A DNA stretch of 64,000 nucleotides from Tribonema minus (GCA_017506865.1 JAFCMP010000520.1:310001-374000); one strand, 5' to 3'; numbered from the stretch's first letter, positions 11,980 through 24,116 are shown. The notes: a model not told the origin generated them from the letters alone. Made by a program: numbers and translations.

Positions 11980-12761
11980 GTGTGCAAACAAGAGCGAGCG
12001 ACACAGAGAGAGCAAGCAAGAGAAGGAGAGCCCTCAAGAAGGAGAGAGACACAGAATGAGCGGTCGGCTTGTGCATGTCGATGACCTATGCATATTTCTG
12101 CGACTCTCTCCGCGCTTGTTGCTCTTGCACTTCTCTGCCAGTTGCATGTGCTGACATGGAACCACGTGTGCTTCATGTATACTGCAATTGATGCCCGGCC
12201 GCGTGCGCACCACAAGCGCACACATCTGATTCAAAACATGCGCAGCTTACACCGTGTGACACCGCCAGCATGAGGCAACGCAGCAGCATGCGCAACAGCA
12301 CTGAGTTGCTTTAGGCAGAGTGCAGTGTGTAATGAGGCATCAACTTGAAGGCCGATTGTCAGGGCCATCCAATGACCGACAGCTACTTGACTGTAGCGTG
12401 TCGATGGTCTGCTGGGTGATAATGTGTTGCGTAGTACGTGTGACTGTGTGCGTGTACTCGAGTGATCAGATACATAATGCATTCACCAGTCTGCAATGAG
12501 CGCGCAATGCAGATCCTGCTGCTCTTTCCACCACAGCCTGCTGCAGGTCACTCCTGCCAGGATGCTGTGCTCACCCGCCAGGGCACAGCCCTGCTTCCCG
12601 CCCACATGGCACGCATTCGCCCATATAGCGGTTCTGCACTTCATGGCTGTGCGCCTCTCGAGCCCCCCCCACGATCATGATGACAGCACGCTCCGTCCGC
12701 GCACACTTTGCTCAGAGGCGTGAGTAACTAGGAATAACTTCAGCCCCGCCCTCTTCCTGGG
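11980..12761. other. Spacer of tandem unit 1
   Basis: No coding gene seen. The stretch holds blocks homologous to the spacers after copies 2 and 3: the tgcatgtcgatga motif soon after each stop (12073, and near 15109 and 18959), and a block at about 12270-12440 that matches about 20010-20170. It is therefore part of the duplicated unit. Confidence 0.6.
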
Positions 12762-13100
12762 ATGGCAGCGTTACGTGACGGCGCGAGCAGCCGGGGTGCC
12801 CCGGCGGCACTGAACAAAAACCGCCTCAATCGTAGCCCACCTTCATGCGCGCCCAGGTTGGGCACGCGTCGTCGCGTGAGACAGCTAGCTGGCAAACGAA
12901 CGCGTGTTGCAACAGAAAAACGTATTAGAGAAACACTTAAACCCGCTCCTGGGCCGCGCATCGCACAGGTCATTCGCAAGGCCGAGCATGAGGCAAGAAG
13001 GTTGGTCGCTAGAATGATGAGCCCGCATTCAGGTCCAGGACGACGGTGCGCCAGCAAGTGCGTGATGCCAGCTCCACTCGTCAACTGCTGCCGATATAAC
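12762..13100 (-). pseudogene. Relic of the 3' end of the ChaN-like gene (unit 1/2 junction)
   Basis: Read on the minus strand, about 12890-12810 gives QLAVSRDD then ACPTWARMKVGYD and a stop. This matches the C-terminus of the intact ChaN-like gene (QLSHLMNADDAGPIWARIKLGYD at 20532 and upward). The flank at 12762 (atggcagcgttacgtgacgg) matches about 20468. The reading frame upstream is decayed. The relic is a by-product of tandem duplication of a unit that took in the last ChaN-like exon. Confidence 0.75.
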
Positions 13101-13503
13101 GCCTGACGTGCCAACGTTCTGCAGTAGGCGACTACCCAGGGGCAGTGGGGGAAGGTGAGGGGTTGTCGGTGAGCCGGTAGCCATCAGAACGGTCTCGACT
13201 CCGAGTGCAGACTTTCCAGCCACCGCGTGCTGCGCTGGCATGAAGGTGGCCGCCGCTGTCAGATCTTGCGCAGATGACGCGTGGCGAAGTGTTGCAGCGC
13301 CGCCCGCATGATGAGAGCAGAATGCCGCGCGAATCAGCGCCACTGCGCCGCATGCTGTGCGCTGCGTGCGGCTGCGCTGCGTACCTTACGAGTAACCTCC
13401 ACAGTGGAAATTAGGTCTCGGAAGTTGAAGTTATTTCTCACGCCAAAACAAAAAACCCCTCTCTTTTTAAAAAAGAATGGCGGAGGCCACTCTCGATGTA
13501 AGA

Positions 13504-15058
13504 ATGGCGGAGGCAAAGAGGGTCCGTGCCGCTCAGGTCCCTGCCCACCAGCCGACAGCGGAAGCGCCGCCGCAGCAGCAAGGTGAGTTGTGATCACTTA
13601 CGGATTAGATGTCTGTGCCTCAGACAAGAAAGGGTGTCCTGCTGCTGATGATGAGCACTTCCGCGCAAGCGTGTTCGTGTTTGTCTCCGTGAAGACCGTC
13701 TATGCGGCGTCGCTGCTGGTGCTGTTGCTTGCTGTCAACGGTCCTCCGCCTTATGCCTGACTTCAGCTTCGTACAATCGAAAGCTGCAGTCCTGCAACAT
13801 GTACTTTCCTTCACGCTTTCAGCCCACAAAACTGCAGCGTTTGTGCTTGCTGAACATATGGCATTGGCTCGTCAGTTGCAAGAACCAAGCACTTGTGAAA
13901 TTGCTTGCCAGGCATCCAGTCCATTATAGCATGGGTTTTGCAATGCCACCGAGCCCCGTTGACTGCTGCCTACGCTGCTGCCCGCTCTACACCTTTTCTC
14001 TTTCTGCAGATACCTGGACTGCCGTTTTCGAGTTTCTACCGCCAGGCCACTTCTTGCAGATCGCTTCGGTGAGCTCTGCCTGGCGCGCGCTTTACACCAA
14101 CAGCCTCCAGCGGAGGGCACTGGCGCAGCCTCATAAGCTCACGCTCTCCTACGTTGCCGTCATCTCTGTGTCCCTGGCACAGTGGGCACTAGCTAGTGGA
14201 TGCCCCAAGACGGAGGAGTTGCTTGTGTTCGCTGCGCGACGCGGTGCACTAGACGTGCTGCAGCACTTTGTCACTAATGGCTGCACGTGGCAAAGCGAAC
14301 CATGGCGCGTTTGCGCCGCTGCGGCGGAGGGGGGCCATCTGGAGGTACTGCAGTGGCTGCGGGCCCAGGGCTGCGAGTGGGGGATGCCCACATGCTCGGC
14401 AGCGGCGCGTGGCGGCCACCTGGAAGTGCTGCAGTGGGCACGGGCCCATGGCTGCGCATGGGGGACAAGCACCTGCTCGGAAGCGGCGCGCTGCGGCCAC
14501 CTGAGGGTGCTGCAGTGGGCACGGGCGCATGGGTGCAGGTGGGACTCACACACTTGCGCAGATGCGGCGGGCAGCGGCCACCTGAGGGTGCTGCAGTTTG
14601 CGTACGCCAATAATTGCCCTCGTGACTGGATGACAATCTATAAGGCTGCTTCTGGCGGCCACATTCATGTGCTGCAGTGGCTGCATGCCATCGGCTGCCC
14701 CTGGGGAAGCCTCCCGTGCATGTATGCAGCAGCTGCTGGGCAGCTTGATACACTGCAGTGGCTGCATGCGCACGGCTGCCCGTGGGGTGAAACGACCCTT
14801 ACAGCAGCGCTCAGGGCTGGCGAGTTGGATGCGGTCAAGTGGCTGCGGGCACACGGCTGCCCATGGGAGAATGACGTCGTCAAGCGTGCCCTCTATAGTG
14901 GCATGCTGTCTTGCCTGCCAGTGCCGACAACGCCTGCGCCGAAGGCGATCGTGCTGGCAGCCGTAAAGTGGGCCGTGGCCAATGGCGCGCCATATGATGC
15001 CCTTGAGAGGCGCTACATCTCATCCATTGAAGCAGCCGTGACAGGTGACTGTCTGTAG
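13504..15058 (+). CDS. F-box/ankyrin-like repeat protein, copy 2 (intact, 375 aa)
   Basis: Exon 1 is 13504-13582 (MAEAKRVRAAQ to QQQ, donor gtgagt). Exon 2 is 14010-15058 after a ctttctgcag acceptor. The phase-1 junction gives D27, and the total is 375 aa. Residues about 27-60 are F-box-like (DTWTAVFEFLPPGHF, then ASVSSAWRALY). About nine ankyrin-like units of 27 aa follow, with the signature GHLEVLQWARAHGCxW and a TC..AAR linker. This repeat style is common in algae, oomycetes and giant viruses. The likely role is a substrate adaptor of an SCF ubiquitin ligase, inferred from architecture. Exon lengths and phase match copies 1 and 3. A ttaggtctcggaagttgaag block 85-90 bp upstream of the ATG is also kept upstream of copy 3. 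Confidence 0.85.
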
Positions 15059-16786
15059 GGTTCTTGCGGTGTCAAGCAATTGAGGGACAGATATAGTGCC
15101 GTCAGCTGTGCATGTCAATGATGCATGCGTATTCAAGAATTCTGTCGTTCCATGCTTGTTGTGGTTTCAACACATGTGTTAGGCTTCCTGTTGCCAGGCT
15201 GTGTCAATGCGGCCATGTCCTCATGTACACTTGATGCCACAGTGTAGTCGGCTCCCGCTTGCGCTGAGCGAATTTGCATGGCTTTCTGCTGGTTTGCCGG
15301 CACATGGGCGCACTGCGTAGTACTGCTTAGGCCAGCAACCGCCCAGGCGTGCGCGCCGGGGGGGGGGGGGGGCAAGCAGGGGCGCGACCCCTCCCCTCAT
15401 CCTGTGGCGCAGGCGACTTGCGTGTAAGTATCATGCAAGATTAGTATGCATTGTTTGGCTGTGCCCTTCAAGTCCGTGAGTCACTCGGTAAGCTCATTCT
15501 GTGTGCAATGATTGTGCATGCTAGAAGGTCAGGTGCCCAGTGTGCTGTGTTGTGGCTCACTTCAAAATTGCATGTGCAACGCTGTGCCGTCAGGATCCTG
15601 GCTGACCTATTGAATGCCGCATCAGTATTTGTATCATATGGCTAGCGTACATGCTGATGACACTACATCCTACAGCTGTGATTTTCTCTAAAAGTGCAGC
15701 TGCATCAGATGCGCAGGGTACCGGGTTGTGGCCTCGCAGTCGATAGTGCACACACACCTCAAGGCATTGGCAGCAGCTTCCAGGCCTGGCCAGGAGCGTC
15801 TGAGCATGCCGTGAATTATGTCAGCATGCACACCTGATATTGCAGAGTGTAGGCTTCTGCACCGCTCCCGCTCACGCCATGGCTTTTCAGTCAAAACATC
15901 TGTTGCCAGTAACGTGCTTTCCCTACTGATAGTATGCACCAGTCAGGCTGTAAGCAATTTTGGCGATTTAATGTGTGTAACCTGGCCAATGCCGTATCAG
16001 AGGGCTCGTGCACACGGTACACATCCGTAATGCTGACACCAGCCTGAGACAAGGTGACCGCGGCCTGCACGCGCAATGGCACAGTCGTGATGTGCATGCG
16101 TGTCACTGCATATGCCTTCAGTGTGGTATCATCATCAGATAATGATGGAGGTCAAAGGTTGACGTTTCCCAGTAACCTATAGCTAGCGTGTCGACGGCCT
16201 GCTGTTTCAGAAATATATGCGGTGACTCTATGTCTCACATGTCATGACCCCCCCCCTCCCCCCACCCCACCCCCACCCCAACACACCCGGTCCAGCATGA
16301 CATTGTCACACGGTGAAGCGAGCTCTAGCTATAGACGCAGGCCCCGCTGCTCTTTGTACCGCTCGCTGCTACGGTAATACGACCTCCCGCCGCTGCACGA
16401 TTTGTCTAAATCAGCTTTTCGCACGCATTGATGCCAAGCAGCCGTCAAGCATTGCCCCACCTCCCTCTCTGCAACATCTGTCACTGTGCTTCCCAACTGC
16501 GCACTGCACGTGCCGCACCTGAAGCGTTGTTCTTCAAGCTGGAGGAGTTGTCCATCTCCCCATCTGATGTAGCTCACGTTGCTATGCAAGTCGCATTGGT
16601 TGTCGTGATGCACTCTGCAGTGACCTCTGGGCCCCAGCTCTCCCGCGAGCCCTGCGCGACAGGAGTGCTCCACAACGTTGAACCATGCGCCACTGGCTGG
16701 GCACTGAAAAAAAAGTCTCAGTCATAACCCAGCTGGATGGTGTGCCCAAATGGCCCTGCGTGTCCACGTTCCTTCAAGCGCAACAG
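15059..16786. other. Spacer of tandem unit 2
   Basis: No convincing gene. It contains a G run at about 15359-15373, a C-rich run at about 16245-16285, and blocks homologous to spacers 1 and 3 (for example about 16150-16215 with about 12370-12440). Short open frames in it have no recognisable family. Confidence 0.5.
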
Positions 16787-17050
16787 CTAATCAATGAGCA
16801 GGCATGCACCATACCACATGAAGTCGTCCGTGCGCCGCACGTACAGCGCCTGCGCTGCACCCGCAGGTAAGTAGGTGAGTATGGCGGCGCGAGAGGAGAG
16901 TGTGTCCACTTCAGGAGCAATGCTGCCTAGAGAGCGCGCGTTGCGCTGCGCACGCCCGCTACTGCCGATGTAAGGCCTAACGTGCCAAGGTCCTGCACAG
17001 TAGGCTATCACCTGGGGGCAGTGGGGAGAAGGTGAGGGGTTGTCGCCGAG
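16787..17050 (-). pseudogene. Second relic of the ChaN-like 3' exon (unit 2/3 junction)
   Basis: On the minus strand, 16870-16790 reads RRTDDFMWYGACLLID, matching RPLADFVWYSARPLAN of the intact ChaN-like protein. The following sequence up to about 17110 aligns with 13100-13250 (the ggcagtggggagaaggtgag block), upstream of copy 2. The relic is too decayed to code. It sits just before F-box/ankyrin copy 3. Confidence 0.7.
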
Positions 17051-17351
17051 GCGATAGCCACCATAACGATATCGACCGAGTGCATACTTCCGGCCACTGC
17101 GCGCTGCGCACTGGCACGGCGGCGGCCGCCGCTTTACCTTGTGCGTGCACCATTGACTCGCGTGGCAGAGCCAGACGGAGTGCTTTGGATTCCCAACGCC
17201 GTCCGCATGCGGCGCAGCGTCACTGCGCCGCATGCTGTGCGCTGCGTGAGGCGCACCTCCAAGCTGCGCTGCCTAGTCTCAAGGTCTCGGAAGTTGAAGT
17301 TCTCCGAGGCACTGCGCAAAGCTTTGCAAAGGCACTCTCTGCGGTGTAAGG

Positions 17352-18903
17352 ATGACGGAGGAAAAGAGGGCCCGTGCCGCTCTGGTTCATGCCCATCAGC
17401 TGCCAGCGGAAGCGCCGCCGCAGCAGCAAGGTGAGTTTGTGATAACTTTGCGGATTAGATCTGTGTGCCTGAGTCAAGAAAGCGTGTCTGCTGCTGCTGA
17501 TGAGCCCGTCCGCGCGAGCGTGTGCGTGTTTTATCTCCGTCAGCATCATCAACTTCGGCATCGCTGCTGGTGCTGGTGCTTGTCAACAGTCCTCAGCCTG
17601 ATGCCTGGTTTCAGCTTCGTAAATCAAACTTGCAGTCGTGCAACATATCCTTTCCTTGATGCTTTCAGCCCGCAACACCGCCGTGTTGTGCTTGCTGGAC
17701 ATATGGGATTGGCTCGTCAGGTGCATGAACCAAGCAGTTGCTTGCCACGCATCCAGTCCATTTTCGCATGGCGCTGATGCAATGCCACCGAGCCCTGTTG
17801 AATGTTGCCTACGCTGCTGCCCGCCCTACATCTCATCTCTTTCTGCAGATACCCGGACATCAGTGTTTGAGTTTTTGCCGCCAGGTCACTACCTACAGGT
17901 CGCTTCCGTGAGCACTGCCTGGCGCGCGCTTTACGCCAACAGCCTCCAGCGGAGGGCACTGGCGCAGCCGCATCTCACATTCTTTGATGTCGCCATCGCG
18001 TCTGTACCCCTGGCGCAGTGGGCACTAGCCAATGGATGCCCCAAGACGGAGAAGTTGCTTGAGCTTGCCGCGCGGCGCGGCGCACTCGACGTGCTGCAGC
18101 ATTTTGTCACTAACGGCTGCACGTGGCACAGCGAACCGTGGCTCGTTTGCGCCGCCGCAGCAGGGGGAGGGCATCTGGAGGTGCTGCGGTGGCTGCGGGG
18201 CCAGGGGTGCGAGTGGGGGATGGAGACATGCTCGGAAGCGGCGCGCGGCGGCCACCTGGAAGTGCTGCAGTGGGCACGGGCCCATGGCTGCAGGTGGAGC
18301 TGCATCACATGCGCAGAAGCGGCGGGCGGCGGCCACTTCAGGGTGCTGCAGTGGGCGTTCATGAACGGGTGCCCACGGGGTATAGATGTGCCCTGGCGTG
18401 CCGCCGAGGGCGGTCATTTGGATGTGCTGCAGTTTGTGCACGCCGATGGTTGCCCTATTGACTCCATAACAACATACAAGGCTGCTTCTGGCGGCCACAT
18501 TCATGTGCTGCAGTGGCTGCGTGCCATCGGCTGCCCCTGGGGAAACCTCCCGTGCACGTGCGCAGCAGCTTCTGGGCAGCTTCAAACGCTGCAGTGGCTG
18601 CATGCGCACGGCTGCCCATGGGGTGTGGGGACCCTCACAGCAGCGCTCAGGGCTGGTGAGCTGGACGTGCTGAAGTGGGCCTGTGCCGCTGGCTGCCCAT
18701 GGGAGCCTCACGCCATCACAGATGCTCTCTATCCCACCCATAGTTATCTCCTGCACGGGCCCACCGGATCGAAGGCGACTGTTCTAGCAGCTGTAGAGTG
18801 GGCCGTGGCTAACGGCGCCCTCTGCGACGCCAGTACTAGGCGTGCGATCGCAGCTTTTGAAGCCGATCTGAGGGTGGACGAGTCTGGCAACTATGTAGCG
18901 TAG
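17352..18903 (+). CDS. F-box/ankyrin-like repeat protein, copy 3 (intact, 377 aa)
   Basis: Exon 1 is 17352-17430 (MTEEKRARAAL to QQQ). Exon 2 is 17849-18903. The intron is 418 bp with gtgagt and ttctgcag. The F-box-like segment is at residues about 27-60 (DTRTSVFEFLPPGHY). About nine 27-aa ankyrin-like units follow, ending with a less regular AVEWAVANGALCDA unit and a charged tail. It is very close to copy 2 at the DNA level in exon 1 and in the repeats. Some units are shuffled or replaced, for example a FMNGCPRG unit in the middle. All three genes point the same way and have their own upstream regions, so each could be expressed independently. Confidence 0.85.
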
Positions 18904-20531
18904 GGACCGGGCGGGATCTAAGCAAGCAAGGAAGAGAGAGAAGGCACGGTCAGCTGGTGCATGTCGATGACACATGCGTCATCTACGGCTAGCGCCGGTT
19001 TGTCGTTGCTCTTGCCGATATGATCAGTTGTCTATGTCAGTGCAGGGACACATGTGCCTAAATAAGACCGCACCCACGCTGAGAGCACGTTCATGCATTG
19101 TCTGCCACTGCTGGCACAGGGGAGTGTCACTAGGGGCGGGGGCAGCAGGCAGCGCGGGGGGGGGGGGGGGGGTGTGATGGGGCGTCATATCCGCATCCTA
19201 CCCTTAATGGGGACGCACCCCTGGGGACGGCTTGAATATAGCATAGTTGCAACATACTTGTGTGCCACATGATGGCCAGCAACTGCATCGTGTCACCTGT
19301 GATGCTGCCTGCAAACCCATCTTGTTGGTGTTCGGGGAGTTTGGCTTCAGCAGTTCCGCATCTTATGGCAATGTCAGCGCAGCCAGGACCACCAGAGTTT
19401 TTGATGTGATCCCCAAGCACCACCTATGCCACCCCCCACAAAACAGATCAGGGCCGCATATGCATTGCAATGCCATGCACCCTGAGCTATTTATGTCATT
19501 ACCTATATAATATGGCATTCACCCGGGTCTGTGGAGTGAATGGCAAACTCAGATGGTAACAGCGTCATATGCCATGCTCGCTTCAATAGTGCAATACTAC
19601 CAGGGTGCTGCTGTTGTGGCTTTAGGGCGCTGCTGTTGTGGCTTTAGAGTCACTGGCAGTTGCCGCTGCACTTTTCAGCAGACGCATTGCCAGAACCAGC
19701 ACATGTGCTGCCCCTCGGTGCATGCCATCATCGTGATCGTGTCAGCCGGTGCGCCTGGCAGTGCAGAGCAGGCCTCGAGACAGCCCTTGGCCACGGCAGA
19801 GCCAAACGCGGTGCACTACGACCAAGCTCTCACAGAAACACGAAAGTTTTTCCTGCTTTGCAATGTACAAGCGTGCGCCTCGTGCGGCACACGCAGTCAG
19901 GTGTGCAGTGCTGTCGCGGGCAGCAGCAAGCCGCAGCATGCAAGTGGCACGCATGTGCGCACCAAAAAGCGTGCAAGCGTGCATTCGACTACATCTGCAG
20001 CGGGCACACCAGGCAATGCAGCAGCATGCACAACAGCTCTCAGTTCATGGGCAGAGTGCAGCTTGTGATGCGGCATTAAGGCCTTAAAGTCAATGCCATC
20101 CGGCTACCGATGGCTACAACTGTGGTGCGCGTCGCAGTCTGCTGGGTGATGATGTGTTGCTGTGACTCTATTTTGTGTGTACCCAGAATCACAATGCGCG
20201 CTTCTGTGCTACATGTGCTCGAAACGAAGACCCTGCCGCCCCTTTGCACCGTAATCTGCTGCGACTCGTTCCGGCGGCGTGCTGTGCTCGCCCGCTGCCA
20301 GATCACAGCCCGCCTTCTCCCGTGTGCACGCCTCAAGCGGCCTGGCTATGACGTTGCATCGCATCGCCCTTTGGCTTCCCCCTTGCTTCAAGATCCGGCC
20401 GTGCGCGCTTCGCTCAAAAGGCTGGGGGCTAGGGTAGCACCGAAAAAATGCCCCCCCCCCTCGTGCATGGCAGCGCTACGTGACGACGCGAGCAGCGTGG
20501 GGGGGGGGGGGGGCAACCTAAGCAAACGGCC
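18904..20531. other. Spacer of tandem unit 3
   Basis: Non-coding as far as seen. It shares blocks with spacers 1 and 2 (tgcatgtcgatga near 18959; 20010-20170 with 12270-12440) and leads directly into the intact ChaN-like gene's stop at 20532. G runs occur near 19157 and 20500. A 171-codon frame at 19553-20068 has no recognisable family. Confidence 0.5.
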
Positions 20532-23500
20532 TCAATCGTACCCCAGCTTGATGCGCGCCCAGATCGGCCCCGCGTCGTCTGCGTTCATGAGGTGCGACAG
20601 CTGGTTCGCGAGCGGGCGCGCGCTGTACCACACAAAGTCCGCCAGGGGGCGCCCATCATAGAGGTCCTCCGCGAGTCCCAGCGCGAGGCGTAGGTACGTG
20701 GTGCCCGACAGCGTGTCCGCCGCGGTGGGATTGAGGAGCACGGCGCGCACGCCCAGCGCGCCGCCGAGCGAGCGCGCGATTCGCTCCGCGCGCCCGCTGC
20801 TGCCGAAGCCAAACTTGACGCGGTCGAGGTCCTGCGGAGTGTACGTGGGCAGGGCATGGGGGGGGGGGGGAGGGGGGCGTTAGGGGTTGCCCCTGAGCCT
20901 GCGCAGCAAGAATTATAATAATATGATTTTATTATTGGGGGAGCAGCCTTGACGACGAGCACGCGGCCTTTGACGATCGCGCGCTGCGCTGGCAGGGCAG
21001 CAGCCACCAGCCGTCAATGTCAATTCTTATGCATGAACAATTCATTGTGCGGGGGCGCAAGACAGGGTGCTGAGGGTCAGCAGTGCCGTCGGCATGCGTG
21101 CAGATGCCGAATACGCCGATCAGCACCCCTGCGCGCTGTGCACTGGGCACTGCGTGCCACGCGCGTTGCGCTGCTGACGCTGACACTGGTGCGCTGAGCG
21201 CGTGCGGCGAGCGATGGCTGGAGGCCGCTCCCGTGGGCTGGGCACCCTAAATGTAGGAGCGTCGTCCCCCCACAGACCTGTAAAACCACCATCAAGTGGC
21301 CTACGGGCGCGCCGCGATGAACGCCACTGGCTGACACGACAGCGCTGGCCACTCTTAGCCCTCACCTAACAAATGGTCTCGTGGCATGTAATGACAGCCT
21401 CTACCCCCTGACCCTAACCCTCACCCTAACTCCTAGAAGCGTCGCCGCCCACTTGCCTGTAAAACCACCAGTGTTGTCCGCGGGCGCCGCCGCGATGGCG
21501 TTCGCGAGAGCGCTAGCTCCTCCTGCCTCTACCCCAACCAATTAGTCGTCATGATAAAGGTCGACAGTGCCAGGTACCTCTACCCCTACCCCTAACCCTA
21601 ACCGTAGGAGTGTACCCCCCCCCCCCCCCCCCCTACTTGCCTGCACCACCACCATCGTGCTGCCCGCGGGCGCCGCCGTGACGGCCTCTGCGGGCTGAGA
21701 CAACAGCGCCACCTACCCTTCACGCTAAACCCCACCGAAGAGTCTTCATAATACTTCTCTAGGTCAACAGCGCGTGGTGTTTGTACCCCAACCCTCATTT
21801 CAAGTAGAAGTAGTAGTCAGGCCCCCCACACACCTGCAGCACCACCATCGTGCTGCCCGCGGGCGCTGCAGTAATGGCCTCTACGGCGGCGCTCGCGACC
21901 GCCTCGTCGCGCAGGATGCGCGCCGCAAAGTAGTTGGCCTTGGACGGCGGCTCCGCGCCGAACGCGCCGCGCGCGACGCCGTCCGCGTACGCAGGGAAGA
22001 TCACCTCGTCCGCGTACGCGCGGTAGCCGGTCTGCCGCGCAAACTCGATGAACCTGGGGGTAGAGACATGTATGATAAAGCAGATATGGGGGGGGGGGGG
22101 TCAAGACTTCATCGGCGAACTGCGCGTCGCAGCGCAAGCGGTATAGCTGAATATTGGGGGAGAGGGGGGGGGGTGGGGCACAGCGTTGTCGGCGTATGCA
22201 GAAGCTGGTCTGCTGCCCCAGCTTGAAGTTGGGATTGCGGCACATGCAGTCAACGGCACGGGAGGAAAAGGGGCGGAGACACATTGCTCAAGGCGTAACA
22301 CCTGCGGGCCTGCGAGCACATGCAGTCAAGCGGGGGGACGGCGTGACAGGTCGCTGATAAAGTCGCCTGCATTCGCACAGAGCCTGGGGGGCTGCACAAT
22401 CCCAGCCCTTACCCTGCTGCACGGACGCGATGACCCTGGGACCGCGGCGCATGCCGCCAGGCAGGCCTGGGGAGGTGGCGGCACGCGCCTGGCAATGCCT
22501 AGCTCCCGTGCACACTCAACAACAAACTGCAATCGCAAACGTTCACCTCACCAGTTTTTGAAATGTCACAGCCGACCAGCAGTTCTGTACACGCGACCAC
22601 CACGCGGCGCGTCCGACTCCCGGCATCGCCGCCGCACCCTCCGTCACACTCACCCCTTGAGGTCGATCACGTACTGGTTCCGCTCGTCGGCGCTCAGGCC
22701 CTCGAGCCCCGCCGCCGCGACGCGCGCAAGCGCGCCCGCGTCCGGCGCCAGCGCAACGAGCGCCACGCCGCCGCCGCCGCGCGCGCGCGCCGCGCGCAGC
22801 GCCGGCAGGCACCCCTCGAAGGCCCCCTCCGCCCAGCCGCCGCTGTCGCGCAGCTGCAACTCCGCGGCGGCGGCGTCGCTCGCGGCGAGGTACGCGTCGA
22901 GCGCGGGCTGTAGGCGCTGCTGCACGTCCGCGAGGCCCAGAAGAAGCTTGCCCTTGCCCTGTGGGGGGGCGGGGGGGGGGGGGGAGTGCGAATGAGGGGG
23001 GAGGGGAAGGGGCGCGTGCGCGCGCAGCGGCGCCGCGCGCGCGGAGTCTCTGGCATTGTACTGAGCGCTGCCGCGGTGGCATAGCTGTGTGAATGCGTCA
23101 ATGATTTGTGGTGCTCTGCGCATGGGCGTACTACGGAGGACACTGCCTTCGGGCTGACGTGTGCTACGGGGTTTGAGTGTGAATGGTGAGCAATTGCAGT
23201 TTTGCGGCTTCGCAAATGTCATGAGCCAGATGTCTCAAGGTGAATAGGCAGCGCTTGGAGCGCAGCGCGGATGCATGACTGCCGTGTCCTCAGAGGAGGG
23301 CGCTGAGCGCGGTACGTGTGCCTGTTGCCGCTGCAAAGTGGTCACTGCGGTGACCTGCAGCCACACGGATTCGCACCACACTTGGCAAGAAGGTCTGCAA
23401 CGCATTCCGGATTATTGTCATTGAAGCAGACAATGATTGCCACGAACAGCATGCCGAGAGTTGAAATCGCGCAGCATGCAATGATGCGCGCGCCGTCAGC

Positions 23501-24116
23501 TGTGGTTGTTGCCTGGCTGCGACATGGCCCGGTCAACCCGCTACACATGCCTCTACAGCAGCTGACGGCTGCGATCCATTCACTTCTTTTCAGTATCAGC
23601 GTAGACTCGACATGCAAAACTCACCTTGCGCGCAGCGAGCCTGTCAACGATTCCCGCAGCCAGCGCTCCGTCCTCCGCGCTGCCAGTGTGAGCCCCCAGA
23701 AACACCAGCTGCTGCGATGCAAGCACCCCCTCCACCTTGCGCTCCGTGCCCTCTGGGTATGGCACCATCGTGGGAGGGTCTGTGTATTCTATTCTATACA
23801 GGAAGGGGCGAGGCGACCTGCGTCGTGCCTTGAGGTCAGCTTCGGATTCCGCTGCTGCTGCAGGGCCGCCGGAAGCGCCTAGAAGTGCACCTAGATACAC
23901 TGATCTGGCTGCAAGTGACTGCATGAAAGCTCGCCGATCCTCATGGGCTGCATCATCGCCATCAGCGCCCATACGCACTCTGCTGCTGCTGCTACATCTC
24001 GCTCGTAATGATGTGCTGGCAGTGAACCACGCGCTGCAGAGGTGTTGCTGCAAGAGCAGTGTCACCACTAGGCAGCGGCAACGATGGCGCCAACAGGCAA
24101 AATGCATAGAGCGCAT
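20532..24116 (-). CDS. ChaN-like (DUF399/Tiki superfamily) protein, predicted thylakoid-lumen targeted
   Basis: Four exons: 24116-23625, 22958-22654, 22053-21834 and 20831-20532. Phases join cleanly and give 438 aa. The N-terminus has a hydrophobic signal peptide ending LCSAWF, a basic transit region, then DRRAFMQSLAARSVYLGALL with a twin arginine and hydrophobic core before an AAAAE site. That is the layout of a protein crossing complex-plastid membranes into the thylakoid lumen. The mature part resembles ChaN/DUF399: VFLGAHTGSAED, LQPALDAYL, GLSADERNQYVIDLKG, then an FIEFARQTGYRAY segment. Family members are linked to haem binding or uptake. The usual LGExH motif reads LGAHT here, so the acidic residue is absent. 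The gene starts 204 bp from the stop of the SRP receptor gene on the same strand. Confidence 0.7.
21277..21710 (-). repeat. Three echoes of ChaN-like exon 3 3' edge
   Basis: The exon end with its donor (plus-strand core accatcgtgc at 21844) recurs at 21651, 21467 and 21288 with increasing decay. Offsets are 193, 184 and 179 bases. Each copy is preceded on its left by a variant of taggagcgtcg and a C run. A weaker pair, at about 22105-22150 and 22185-22240, repeats the acceptor side of the same exon in the upstream intron. Confidence 0.85.

Noticed and set aside
12762-13106. 114-codon plus frame starting MAALRDG
   Set aside because: It lies on the opposite strand of the ChaN-like relic, and the minus strand gives the recognisable homology.
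19553-20068. 171-codon frame in the third spacer
   Set aside because: Shared blocks with the other spacers show it is duplicated non-coding DNA; no start context or family match.
22186-22995. 269-codon plus frame
   Set aside because: Antisense to ChaN-like exon 2 and its intron; low-complexity Arg/Ser/Pro translation.
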